Source: Myxococcus stipitatus
GTDB taxonomy: Bacteria > Myxococcota > Myxococcia > Myxococcales > Myxococcaceae
DNA: 64,000 nt
NCBI RefSeq assembly: GCF_038561935.1
Contig: NZ_CP102770.1
Coordinates: 7,564,001-7,628,000 of the forward strand
Direction of reading: 5' to 3'
Shown: positions 1 through 9,700 of the stretch, one piece after another
How positions within the stretch are numbered: the first letter of the stretch is position 1
Layout: every line of letters begins with the position of its first letter
Translations under genes and position numbers: made by a program
Notes under the pieces: model-generated
Databases searched by the model: none
Seen by the model: only the letters and a program-made list of their open reading frames with translations
What the model was told of the DNA's origin: nothing

Positions 1-206
1 TAGGCACGCCTCGGGAGTCCAAGCAGTCGCGGTGACGTCCGTGGCGAGGGCTGTAATCCGCCTCGCCACAGACGCCCCGCTTTGTAACGGGCGGCGCCAC
101 AGCACTTCCGGTCTTTGCCAGGAAAGCCTCGTTGGCACGCCCACTGCTCCGTGCCGGCCGCCGGTTCCGCATCCCCCGCCGGCGTCACCCCAGAGCAGGA
201 GCTCAC

Positions 207-3170
207 ATGTCGCAGGGTTATTTCCGCCGCCGCCTCACCCAGGCGCTGGTGCTGGTGGGAGCGCTGGGCGCTTCCTCCGCCGTCGCGGTCGTGCAGGACG
301 CGAGCGGCCCGCGCAACCACGATGCCCGCATCGCCCGCAACCTCGGCATGAAGAAGGCACTGAGCGCGGTGCAGAAGGACCGTGAGGCCGCGCTGCGCCG
401 CGGCGTGCCCGAGCTGCGCGTGGAGACGGACGCCTCCACGGGCCTGGTCCGCTCGCTCGTCAACCCGGTGGGCGCGCTCACGGCGCCCAGCAGCGGCGAC
501 GCGCTCGCCATCGGCTTCTCCTTCCTCCAGGCGCAGCGGGAGCTGCTGGGCCTGGAGCTGACGGACCTGGCGAACCTGGAGGTCACCGACCGCGTCTACT
601 CGCGGCAGAGCGGTGTCACCCACCTGTACCTGCGCCAGACGCACCAGGGCCTGCCGCTCTACAACGGCCAGCTGCAAATCAACGTGGACGGAAAGGGCCG
701 CGTGCTCAGCGTGCACAGCGACTTCATGCCCTCGCTCGCGCGCGCCGTCGCGAGCATCCAGCCGCGCCTGGACGCCGCCGCCGCCGTCTCCGGCGCCGCG
801 CGCCACCTGGGCCTGAAGCCGCTGACGGCGCCTCGCGCGCTGGAGAAGGACTCCGGCCCGCGCCAGCAGACCCGCGTCGAGCCGTCCGGCGTGTCGCTGG
901 AGCCCATCGACGCGAAGCTCGCGCTGCTGCCCGTCTCCCCGGGCGAGGTCCGGCTGGTGTGGAACTTCCAGGTCCACATGCCGGACCAGGAGCACGTCTA
1001 TGACATGACGGTGGACGCCACCACGGGGGAGGTCTGGACGCGCTTCGACTGGGTCGCCTCGGATGCCTACTCCGTCTACCGCCGCCCCATCGAGAGCCCC
1101 AACCACACCACGCCCCTGCCGCCCATGGACGCGCGGGTGAGCCTGCTCAACCCCGCCAACCTGACGGCGTCGCCCTTCGCCTGGCATGACACGAACGGCG
1201 CCCCGGGGGCCGAGTACACCATCCACCGGGGCAACAACGTCCACGCGTACGAGGACTCGGACGCCAACAACCTGCCGCCGACGACGGAGCCCAACTGCGG
1301 CACGTCGCTCACGTGCAGCTACCTGCTGAACCTGGCCAACGCGCCCAGCACGTACCGCGACGCGGCCGTCACGAACCTCTTCTACTGGAACAACATCATC
1401 CACGACATCCAGTACCAGTACGGCTTCGACGAGGCGGCCGGCAACTTCCAGGTCAACAACTACGGCCACCCGGGCCTGGGCAACGACGACGTGCGCGCCG
1501 AGGCGCAGGACGGCACGAGCGTCAACAACGCCAACTTCTACACGCCGCCGGACGGCCAGCGTCCGCGCATGCAGATGTACCGGTGGACCACCACCGTCCC
1601 CAACCGCGACGGTGACCTGGACAGCGGCATCATCGTCCACGAGGCCGGGCACGGCATCTCCAACCGCCTGGTCGGCGGCCCCAGCAACGTGTCCTGCCTC
1701 AACAACAACCAGGCGCCGGGCGAGGGCATCAGCGACCTGCTGTCGCTCATCTACACCGCGAAGGCCACGGACACCGGCCCCCAGGGGCGCGGCATGGGCA
1801 CGTACGCGCTGGGACAGCCCACGACGGGCCTGGGCATCCGCGGGCAGCGCTACAGCACCAGCCCGACGGTCAACACGTGGACGTACGCCAGCATCAACGG
1901 CATGGCCATCCCCCACGGCGTGGGCTCCGTGTTCGCGCAAGGCATGTGGGAGGCGTACTGGGCCCTGGTGGACCGCTGGGGCTTCGACAACAACCTCTAC
2001 AACGCGATGGGCAGCGCGGGGAACCAGCGCATGCTGCTGTACCTGACGGAGGGCCTGAAGAACACGCCGTGCAGCCCGACCTTCACGCAGGTGCGCGACG
2101 GCATCATCACCGCGGCGACGACGCTGCACGGGGGCGAGGACGTCTGCCGGCTGTGGACGGCGTTCGCCGGCTTCGGCCTGGGCAGCGACGCGGTGTCCGG
2201 CACGTCGAACAGCACCACGCCGACCAACGGCTTCGCGGTGCCCGCCGCCTGCCGCACGGACGTGTGGGGCAAGGACAAGCCGTGGGACACCGGCAACGAG
2301 CCGGACGCGGCCACCGCGAGCAACGGCATGTGGGAGAGCGAGGACATCTGGGTCCGCAACTCGACCAGCAACGGGCCGCACGAGAACCCGGAGTTCGGCC
2401 AGACGAACTACGTGCACGTGAAGGTGCGCAACCGCAGCGCGGTGGACGCGCACAACGTGGTGGTGAAGGTGTACGGCACCAACGCGGCCACCAGCACCTC
2501 GTGGCCTGCGGGCTGGACGGAGATTGGCCAGACGACGCTGGTGCACCTGGCCAGCGGGGCGGATGACGAAGTCGTCGTGGAGTGGAACCCGCCCGTCCAG
2601 GGACACTACTGCCTGCTCGCGCGGCTGGTGACGCCCGCGGACCCGATGACCTTCGTCGAGATTGGGAACCCGGACTACAACACGCGCCAGAACAACAACA
2701 TCATCTGGCGCAACACCAACGTGGTGAACATGGTGCCGTTCGGCTTCTCCAACGCCACGTTCATCCTGCGCAACACCCTGCGCGAGGAGCGCCTGTTCAA
2801 CGTGCGCTTCCGGGAGCTGACGGTCGACGCGAAGCGCCCGTTCATCCAGCGCGGCACCATCGTGGTGGACCTGGGCCAGGAGTTGACGGCGCTGTGGCAG
2901 GCGGCGGGCGGCAAGGCGGAGGGCATCGAGCGCGTCGGTGAGACGCAGTTCCGCGTCGCCGACCCGACTCGCGCGATGTTCAACATCCCCCTGAAGCCGC
3001 TTCAGGAGTTCAACGTGGGCCTGGAGTTCAAGGACAACGAGTTCACCGGCAAGCAGACGGAGGACTTCGTCCAGTACGACTTCGCGGCCGTGCTGGAGGA
3101 CCCGTCCGCCGAGGGGAAGACCCAGGCCATCGGCGGCGTGTCGTACTACCTGCGCGTCGCGCAGCCGTAG
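207..3170 (+). CDS. Secreted M36 (fungalysin-family) zinc metallopeptidase
   Basis: A 987-aa extracellular protease. An N-terminal hydrophobic segment (about residues 8-27) follows RRR and acts as a signal peptide. A fungalysin/thermolysin-type propeptide follows (about 60-260). The catalytic M36 domain carries the zinc motif HEAGH at 478-482 followed by GISNRLVGG, and a downstream glutamate in GEGISDLL that probably supplies the third ligand. The last 250 residues look like a CARDB-like beta domain plus a C-terminal extension. I chose ATG 207 because AGGAG lies 5-6 bases upstream; the frame is open further upstream to 132 without an RBS. The usual M36 motif is HEYTH, so HEAGH is a small variation that keeps both histidines and the glutamate. 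A strong stem-loop follows the stop. Family call is firm; the substrate is unknown, with bulk extracellular proteolysis the likely role. Confidence 0.93.
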   Translation: MSQGYFRRRLTQALVLVGALGASSAVAVVQDASGPRNHDARIARNLGMKKALSAVQKDREAALRRGVPELRVETDASTGLVRSLVNPVGALTAPSSGDALAIGFSFLQAQRELLGLELTDLANLEVTDRVYSRQSGVTHLYLRQTHQGLPLYNGQLQINVDGKGRVLSVHSDFMPSLARAVASIQPRLDAAAAVSGAARHLGLKPLTAPRALEKDSGPRQQTRVEPSGVSLEPIDAKLALLPVSPGEVRLVWNFQVHMPDQEHVYDMTVDATTGEVWTRFDWVASDAYSVYRRPIESPNHTTPLPPMDARVSLLNPANLTASPFAWHDTNGAPGAEYTIHRGNNVHAYEDSDANNLPPTTEPNCGTSLTCSYLLNLANAPSTYRDAAVTNLFYWNNIIHDIQYQYGFDEAAGNFQVNNYGHPGLGNDDVRAEAQDGTSVNNANFYTPPDGQRPRMQMYRWTTTVPNRDGDLDSGIIVHEAGHGISNRLVGGPSNVSCLNNNQAPGEGISDLLSLIYTAKATDTGPQGRGMGTYALGQPTTGLGIRGQRYSTSPTVNTWTYASINGMAIPHGVGSVFAQGMWEAYWALVDRWGFDNNLYNAMGSAGNQRMLLYLTEGLKNTPCSPTFTQVRDGIITAATTLHGGEDVCRLWTAFAGFGLGSDAVSGTSNSTTPTNGFAVPAACRTDVWGKDKPWDTGNEPDAATASNGMWESEDIWVRNSTSNGPHENPEFGQTNYVHVKVRNRSAVDAHNVVVKVYGTNAATSTSWPAGWTEIGQTTLVHLASGADDEVVVEWNPPVQGHYCLLARLVTPADPMTFVEIGNPDYNTRQNNNIIWRNTNVVNMVPFGFSNATFILRNTLREERLFNVRFRELTVDAKRPFIQRGTIVVDLGQELTALWQAAGGKAEGIERVGETQFRVADPTRAMFNIPLKPLQEFNVGLEFKDNEFTGKQTEDFVQYDFAAVLEDPSAEGKTQAIGGVSYYLRVAQP

Positions 3171-3189
3171 GGGCTGTGACGTTGAGCGC

Positions 3190-3220
3190 GGCCGGGTGGA
3201 GCCGTCGAGGCCACCCGGCC
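3190..3220 (+). terminator. Stem-loop after the M36 peptidase gene
   Basis: A perfect 10-bp inverted repeat (3190-3199 with 3211-3220, 11-base loop) begins 20 bases after the peptidase stop. There is no T tract, which is common for GC-rich terminators. It overlaps the earliest possible start of the next gene, so it also bears on that start. Confidence 0.5.
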
Positions 3221-4734
3221 TCACACGGAGGTGTCCGGACCTGATAGATGCCGCCCCGGGCATCACCGTGAGCGAGGCGCGAGACTCCCAGATTCTGCTG
3301 AGCTTCGACGCGCCGCCGCTTCCCGGCGACGTGCCCGCGCGACTGCCCAGCCCGTTCGCGCCAGGGCCCCCGGTGCGACTCGCCCGGGTGGCCGCGGAGG
3401 CGCTGCAACACCGGCTGCGGCTCGAGCAGGCACGGTGGGAGGAGCTGTGGCAGCCCGGTGGCGGGAAGATGTTCGGGGTGCTGGTCGTCGAGGCGTCCCC
3501 CGGACGGCTGGGCTTCCTGTGCGCGTTCTCCGGAATGCTGGGAGGCGCCTGGACGGTGGAGGGCTTCGTCCCGCCCCTGTTCGACCCCGAGGCCCGCGCC
3601 GCCTTCCTGCCCGCTGGTGAGGCGGAGCTCGCCGCGATGGGGCGCAAGCACGCGGAGCTGACGGAGCAGTGCGCCCGCCTCGCGCAGCAACACCCAGGTC
3701 GGGAGGCCGAGCTGCGCGTGCTCGAGGCCCAACGCCGGGAGGTCGCGCACCTTCGGGCCGAGCGCTCCCGTGCCTTGTGGCGACAGCTCTCCACCGGCTT
3801 CGAGGTCCCCAATGCGCGCGGAGAGCTGCGCTCCATGTCCGCGCTGTTCGCGCCTCGTCCGCCGCCCGGAGGCGCGGGAGACTGCGCGGCGCCCAAGCTG
3901 CTGGCCTGTGCGTACCGCCATGGGTGGAAGCCCCTGGCGCTCGCGGAGTTCTGGTGGGGCGCGACACCGGTCGGGGGAGAACGACAGTCGGGCGCGTACT
4001 ACCCGGCCTGCGACAACAAATGTGGGACGGTGCTGCCCTTCATGCTGGAGGGAATGGAGGTGGAGCCCGCTCCGGCGAGGCCCGCCCCTCCCATCGAAGA
4101 GAGCGCGGTGCGAGTGCTGTACGAGGACGCGTCGTTGCTCGTCGTCGACAAGCCTCACGGACTTCCCTCCGTGCCGGGACGGCACTCCCCCGGACGCGAC
4201 TCGGTGCTCGTCCGGCTCCTGGAGCGATTCCCCGACCTGACGTCCACGCACTTCCTCCCTGCGCTCGAAGCAGAGGTCTCGGGCCTCCAGTTGATTGCGC
4301 GTGACACCGTGACCCAGGCCGCGCTCCAGCGTCAGCTCTCGCGCGGAGAGGCCGAGCATCGGCATGTCGCGTGGGTCGATGGGCGCCTCGCGCACGCGCA
4401 AGGGCAGGGGCGAATCGACCTGCCTCTGCGCGGCACGACCTCGGGGGCGCTGGAGACACTCGCGAACCCTCGGAATGGCAAGCAGGCCCTGACCGAGTGG
4501 CGGGCCACACAAAGCAGCGAGGCTCGGACGCGCGTGCTGCTGTGGCCTCGGACGCGCCACGCGATGCAGCTGCGCATCCATGCCGCGCACCCGCTGGGGC
4601 TGGGCTTGCCCATCGTCGGGGACCCACGCTTCGGAGTCGAAGGCACGCGGCTGATGCTGCATGCCGAAGGACTGGCCTTCACCCACCCCGTGACAGGCGA
4701 GCGGCTGGAGTTCTCCTCGCCTCCTCCGTTCTGA
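3196..4734 (+). CDS. RluA-family pseudouridine synthase with N-terminal extension and altered catalytic motif
   Basis: Up to 512 aa. Residues about 90-290 match the extension of the long RluA subgroup: GKMFGVLVVE, LGFLCAFSG, a charged helical stretch, then CAAPKLL, AEFWWG and YYPAC. Residues about 290-510 form the RluA catalytic domain, which converts uridine to pseudouridine in rRNA or tRNA. The invariant HRLDxxTSG motif reads PALEAEVSG (355-363), so the catalytic Asp is Glu358 and the His-Arg pair is gone. The rest of the fold appears intact, so this may be inactive, altered or RNA-binding only. The start is uncertain. GTG 3196 is the earliest in-frame option but lies inside a terminator-like hairpin. 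A GGAGG at 3227-3231 would suit an in-frame CTG at 3241, and GTG 3268 is another option. Confidence 0.85.
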   Translation: MEPSRPPGLTRRCPDLIDAAPGITVSEARDSQILLSFDAPPLPGDVPARLPSPFAPGPPVRLARVAAEALQHRLRLEQARWEELWQPGGGKMFGVLVVEASPGRLGFLCAFSGMLGGAWTVEGFVPPLFDPEARAAFLPAGEAELAAMGRKHAELTEQCARLAQQHPGREAELRVLEAQRREVAHLRAERSRALWRQLSTGFEVPNARGELRSMSALFAPRPPPGGAGDCAAPKLLACAYRHGWKPLALAEFWWGATPVGGERQSGAYYPACDNKCGTVLPFMLEGMEVEPAPARPAPPIEESAVRVLYEDASLLVVDKPHGLPSVPGRHSPGRDSVLVRLLERFPDLTSTHFLPALEAEVSGLQLIARDTVTQAALQRQLSRGEAEHRHVAWVDGRLAHAQGQGRIDLPLRGTTSGALETLANPRNGKQALTEWRATQSSEARTRVLLWPRTRHAMQLRIHAAHPLGLGLPIVGDPRFGVEGTRLMLHAEGLAFTHPVTGERLEFSSPPPF

Positions 4735-4830
4735 GCCGGCCCTCCGGGTTGCTCTTGAGCCAAGGGTTCCGGATGATGACGAGAGCCCGTCGTCCTTCGC
4801 CCGCGCATCCTCACGCCCAGAGGCCAGACC

Positions 4831-6060
4831 ATGGATGCGCTCGACACGCTGCTCTCGCAGCGCCCTTCGACAGACCGCTTCACCAGGGCCCTGGAGCTGC
4901 TCGAAGCACTGCCCGCCCCCGAGCGCGAGCAGGCCCTCGGCCGGGCCATGACCGCGCTGGAATCCTGGCCCGACACCACGCGCGAAGCCCCCGCCGCCGC
5001 CTGGCAAGACATCCAGCAGGGCCTGGCGCCCCCCTTCTGGTGGCCCCTGGTCCGACACCTCCAGCTCGTGGAGGGCGACTCGTTGGAGGTGGGCTCGGCG
5101 CTCGCCCCGCTCACCTCCGTGAACGCGAGTCAGGTGAACGTCGAGGTCTCGCCCCTTCGCGAGGCACATCAGCTTCGCGTGCTCGACCTCACCGGCAACG
5201 AGGCCATCGAGCGCCTCGACTTCCTCCAGGAGACGCCGCGCCTGGAGCGGCTCGTCCTGTCGGGGCTGGAGCTGCTGCCGGACCTCTCTCCGCTCCGCGC
5301 GCTCCCCGCCCTCCGCTCGCTCACCCTCACCTTCAACCCCACCCTCGACGACCTCACTCCGCTCACCTCGCTGAAGGCACTGCGGAGGCTGGAGCTGTCC
5401 GGCAACGAGCGGCTGAAGGACTTCGGGCCACTGGCGACGCTCACCGAGCTGGAGAGCCTGGCCCTCGACGACTGCGTGGGCCTGCGCGACCTCTCCTTCC
5501 TGAAGGCGCTCACGAAGCTGAGCCGGCTGTCAGCGCGGCGGATTCCCCTGCTGGGGGACCTTCGCCCGCTCGCGGACCTGCGACTCCAGGAGCTCTCCCT
5601 GGGAGGCGACAGACTCTCCCACGGTGCCCCCTTGGGGAGCCTCACCTCGCTCACCCGGCTGGTGCTGATGGAGGTGCCCCGCCTCGAAGACCTGTCCTTC
5701 CTCGCGTCACTTCCGAAGCTGCACACCCTCCACCTCTCCGAGCTCTCCATCGCCCCGCCCCGGCTGAAGGCCCCCTCGTTGGAGGAGCTGTTCATCTCGC
5801 ACTGCCCTCAGGTGCTGGACCTGCGGGCCCTGGAGGCGCTGCAGGCCCTGAAGACCCTGAGCCTCGAGGACCTTCCGGTGAAGGACCTCACTCCGTTGGC
5901 GGGGCTGCCCCAGTTGGAGCGGCTGGCGCTCACGCGTTGCCCGCACATCCGGGACCTCTCGCCCCTCGCGCGGCTCCCGCTGCGACAGCTCGCGCTCATC
6001 GAGCCAGCACAAGCGCTCGACACGAGCCCCCTCCCTCCGGACTGCGAAGTCATTCGATGA
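4831..6060 (+). CDS. Leucine-rich repeat protein
   Basis: A 409-aa protein with about ten SDS22-like leucine-rich repeats between residues 75 and 395, built on units such as LRxLxLxxNxxLxDLxPLxxL. An N-terminal helical cap (about 1-70) has no signal peptide, so it is probably cytoplasmic. LRR proteins of this type are protein-interaction scaffolds; nothing here identifies a partner. ATG 4831 is preceded by AGAGG at suitable spacing. The gene follows the pseudouridine synthase by 96 bases on the same strand and may share its transcript. Confidence 0.85.
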   Translation: MDALDTLLSQRPSTDRFTRALELLEALPAPEREQALGRAMTALESWPDTTREAPAAAWQDIQQGLAPPFWWPLVRHLQLVEGDSLEVGSALAPLTSVNASQVNVEVSPLREAHQLRVLDLTGNEAIERLDFLQETPRLERLVLSGLELLPDLSPLRALPALRSLTLTFNPTLDDLTPLTSLKALRRLELSGNERLKDFGPLATLTELESLALDDCVGLRDLSFLKALTKLSRLSARRIPLLGDLRPLADLRLQELSLGGDRLSHGAPLGSLTSLTRLVLMEVPRLEDLSFLASLPKLHTLHLSELSIAPPRLKAPSLEELFISHCPQVLDLRALEALQALKTLSLEDLPVKDLTPLAGLPQLERLALTRCPHIRDLSPLARLPLRQLALIEPAQALDTSPLPPDCEVIR

Positions 6061-6238
6061 CACGCCTCTCCGAGATTCGTCCCGCAGGGCCCGCGGCCGA
6101 ACGAACCTCCCACGGAAATCCGTTGAGTCCCTTGGAAAGTCGGTCCGGGTCCACTGGGAACCCCACGAGATTCCGGGGACCTGGCGCTGGCCATGGACTT
6201 GCTCCAACGCTCGAACCCTCTTGCAGGAGTGTGTACCG

Positions 6239-6724
6239 ATGAAGTGGTGGATGGGTGGAATCGCGGCCGCGTTGTTCGCGGTGGGATGTGGTGGTTCGGA
6301 GGGGGACCCGACCGGAACCGACGATGGCTCGAAGAGGGAGGTGGAGTGTGGGGCCTTCAGGCTGACCTTCGAGGAGTCCTACGGCTTCTGCGGCAAGGGC
6401 TGCATCAGCAGGTTGGAGCTCTCGAGCGATGGCACCGGCAGCGCGGCGCGCTCGGAGGCCCATGAGCCCCCTCGGACGACGCGGGACTTCACGCTGACCG
6501 AGGAGGAGCTCGCATCCGTGAGAGCCGGCCTCGAGACCGGCAGCTCCATCCCCTGGGCCCGGAACTACGGCTGCCCGGATTGTTTCGACCAGGGGAGCTA
6601 CGAGCTCACCTATGCGTCTTGCGACGAGCAGCGGACCACGGTCGTGGACCCCACTCAGCAGCCGGCGGAGCTCAAGCCGTTGATCAAGACGCTGAGGGCC
6701 CTGCTCCTCGCGAACAGGCCCTGA
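6239..6724 (+). CDS. Predicted lipoprotein
   Basis: A 161-aa protein with a short signal peptide ending in a lipobox (FAVGC, Cys17), so it should be lipidated and exported. The mature part has paired cysteines (C-G-A-F near the start, GKGC, CPDC, ASC) that suggest disulfides, and resembles many myxobacterial lipoproteins without assigned function. ATG 6239 has AGGAG nine bases upstream; an upstream in-frame TTG at 6221 lies too close to that RBS. It ends 24 bases before the convergent eCIS operon end. I do not recognise a specific family. Confidence 0.75.
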   Translation: MKWWMGGIAAALFAVGCGGSEGDPTGTDDGSKREVECGAFRLTFEESYGFCGKGCISRLELSSDGTGSAARSEAHEPPRTTRDFTLTEEELASVRAGLETGSSIPWARNYGCPDCFDQGSYELTYASCDEQRTTVVDPTQQPAELKPLIKTLRALLLANRP

Positions 6725-6748
6725 GCCCGCTCGCGAGGGAGCAACGGA

Positions 6749-9700
6749 CTACCCGCCGGAGCTGCTCCGGCGGAACATCTCCGCCAGGGCCCTGCCGAGC
6801 CCGAGGCCACCCTGTCGCGCGATCTCGATGATGCGGTTGGCCAGCTGGCGATGCTCTTCCGTGGGCGTCTCCCTCCGGGCAATGGAGAGAACCAGCTGCT
6901 GGCGGATGTCGTCGACCTGTCCGTAGCCGCTCATGCTCGTGAAGCGGTCGCCCACCACGTTCCGCTTCAGCGAGGTCACGCTGTAACCACACAGCAGCGA
7001 AGAGACGGGGAAGTAGCGCGCCCACAGGGCATTCAGCGGATTGAGCGCGGTCTGCGGCGGCAGTCCGTACGACGCGGCGACCTGCCGTGCCCAGACGAAC
7101 TGATGGGCGTGCGACTGCGCGCTGGTCAACATGGCCCGCAGCTCGGGGTCGCTCAGGTCGTCCATCTGCCCCCACGTCGAGCGGAGCGAGGTTCCCTCGA
7201 CGGAGATCTCGAACCGCTGCGCCCCCGTCGCCACGGAGCCTCGGAGGTCGAAGACCAGGTCGGGACGCGCGCCATTCGCCTCGATGCTCGCGATGACCCG
7301 GCGGGACTCGTAGCGGCCCGGCCCGAACGACGCCCGGAGGGTCTGCGGCGTCAGCTGGATGAGCAGGTTGGGCTCCGGGAAGTACACCGAGCGAGGGTCG
7401 ACGGAAGCCATCGCCTGACGCACGGCCATGTCCAGTTGCCCGCTGAGCCGCGTGCGCAGGTCCCCCGTCTGCCCCGTCACCGGCGGGTCCATCCGAAGCT
7501 CGAACTCGTAGCCACCCGTCGCGACGATGGGTGCGCCGCCATCGCTCTGCCGGCGTCCTCGGCGAGACCTCGGTCCCACGTCGCGCACCATCGCGTTGAG
7601 GATGCGGTCGAATCGCTGGAAGAGGGCCTCGTTGCCGCCGGCCCCGGCCCCTTCTCGCGCCGGGTTGAAGTTGACGGTGTCCGGGTCGGAGACGTGCACG
7701 AAGACCGTGTCCGCGCGCCGCAGCAGGCCCGCTCGGAAGGACGAGGTCTCTCCGGACTGGAGCAACTGCGTGCGCAAGGCCCCGTAGGGGATGATGGCCG
7801 CGTTGGAGCGGTTGCGAGCCTCCTCGGCCTCCGCCGCTGCCCGGGACGCGGGCGGAGTGAGCTGCGCGTCGTTGTAGACACGCCGCACGTCGGCGACGCT
7901 CGCGGCCTCGGCTCCTGTCTCCCGGTCGGCCCAGCGCGGCCTCCACATCAACCCGAAGACGGCCCACGGGTACGCCGCACCCGCGCCACCGGAGGCACGC
8001 CGGGTGACCTCGGCGACGTTGCGGCCGGCCAGGTCGTCGACGGCGTTCACCGCGACCACCAGGCTGAAGCGCTGCCCTGCCTCCTGAGGTGAGCCGAAGG
8101 CGGAGAGGTACTGGGTCGCGATGGAGGCGGGCTGGGGCCCCCCGAGGGACACGGGCGTGTTGCCGATGTACCCACGCGGAGACCTCGCGCTCGCGGGCCC
8201 GCTCAGCTGTCCGCCTCGGGACTGGCCCACACGAGCCGTCTGGACGACGCCCGGCTCCGTCTTGATGCGGTAGCGGAACGCCTCCGAGGCCGGCACGGTC
8301 TCGTTCAGCGCGTTGGTGTTCTGCCGCGCCGACGGGTTGACCTGTCCCTGCACGTCCCAGCGGCGCTGCGCGGGAACCACCGTCAGCGTCTGGAAGCCGT
8401 ACCGCATCCGGATGGCGGAGAGCAGCGGGTTGAGCACCGCCATGCCCACGCGCCGTCCCGCGAACCGGTTGACCGCGGTCACCGCCGCCGCCATGCCCAG
8501 GCGGAGCCGCTCGGCGGGGTCCTGCGGCAAGCCCGCCTGGGCGATGAACCGGCCCAGCCGCCGCGCCTGGGCGATGATCCACTCCACCACCCGGTCGAGG
8601 CCCCGGTCGATGGGCTGGCGCACCCGGTTGATGACCCCCGTCACCGCGTCGCTCACCCGGCCCAGGCCCGCGATGCGCGCCAGGAAGCTGATGACGAGCG
8701 TCAACATCCCCGCCATCGTCCGCTCCACCCGGCTCGCCGCGGGCGCCAGCGCGCCACTGGCGATGGCCGCCAGCGAGTCGATGAACGACGCCGCCACCTG
8801 CGAAATCTGGCGCAGCCGCTCCACGAAGAACATCACCGTGTTGTAGATGGCGATGATGGCCTGGATGAACGCGCCCGCGGGATTGAGGCTCGTCAGCAGC
8901 CGCGTGATCGCCGCCTGCACCACGCGGTCCTTCACGAAGGACATGATCTGCTCCATGACCATGTCGCGCAAGTTGGTGAGGCTCTCGAGGATCTTCTGCC
9001 ACGCCGCCGCGGGGCCCTGCGTCACGAGCGTGACGACCAGGTCGAACGCGGTCTCCATCGTCCGCACCGCGGGCTCCCCCACGGCGCGCACCAGCTTCTG
9101 GCGGATGTTCTGCCAGGTGAGCCCCAGCACGCTCAGCACGAACTTGAGGACCTCCGGCAGCGTCAGGCCCTGCGGGATGTAGATGCCCGCGCCGCCCATC
9201 GCCCCGGTAATCCAGCCGATGAGCGAGGCGCGCAGGTGCGTCAGGAAGTTCGTGGAGAACTGCCGGAAGCCCATGATGCCCGCGCGCACCAGGTTGCCGA
9301 TGAAGCCGATGGGGTTGCGCAGGATGGTGCGGAACGTCGCCGCCGCCTTCTTCAGGTACGGCATCACCCCGGGCGCCACCACCGCGAAGATGATTTCGAG
9401 CAGGTTCCAGACCGCTTCCCCCGCCCAGCTGATGAACCGGCCGATGAAGCCGCCGAACACCGACGCCACCTTCGAGAAGGCGCGCGGCAGGAGGACGATG
9501 TCCATCAGCTCCAGCGAGGTGAAGGCCCGGACGAACAGGCCCGGAATCTCCCGCACGAAGCCCATCAGCGCGCCCATGGCGCCCTGGAACCAGGCCCAGG
9601 CGCGAGCCACCGCGTTGGACTGCTTCAGGTTGTTCCAGACCTCCTCCTGGCCAATCAGCTTCATGAAGCCGCCAATCAGCGTGTCGGCGGTGCGAGGCAC

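Noticed and set aside
1..206. Part of an upstream gene at the left edge
   Set aside because: Frames here are short and lack coding character; nothing can be assigned beyond the likely leader of the peptidase gene.
3043..5169. Long minus-strand frame under the pseudouridine synthase gene
   Set aside because: It crosses parts of three plus-strand genes with family support; composition is Arg/Gly/Pro-rich with no motif or RBS.
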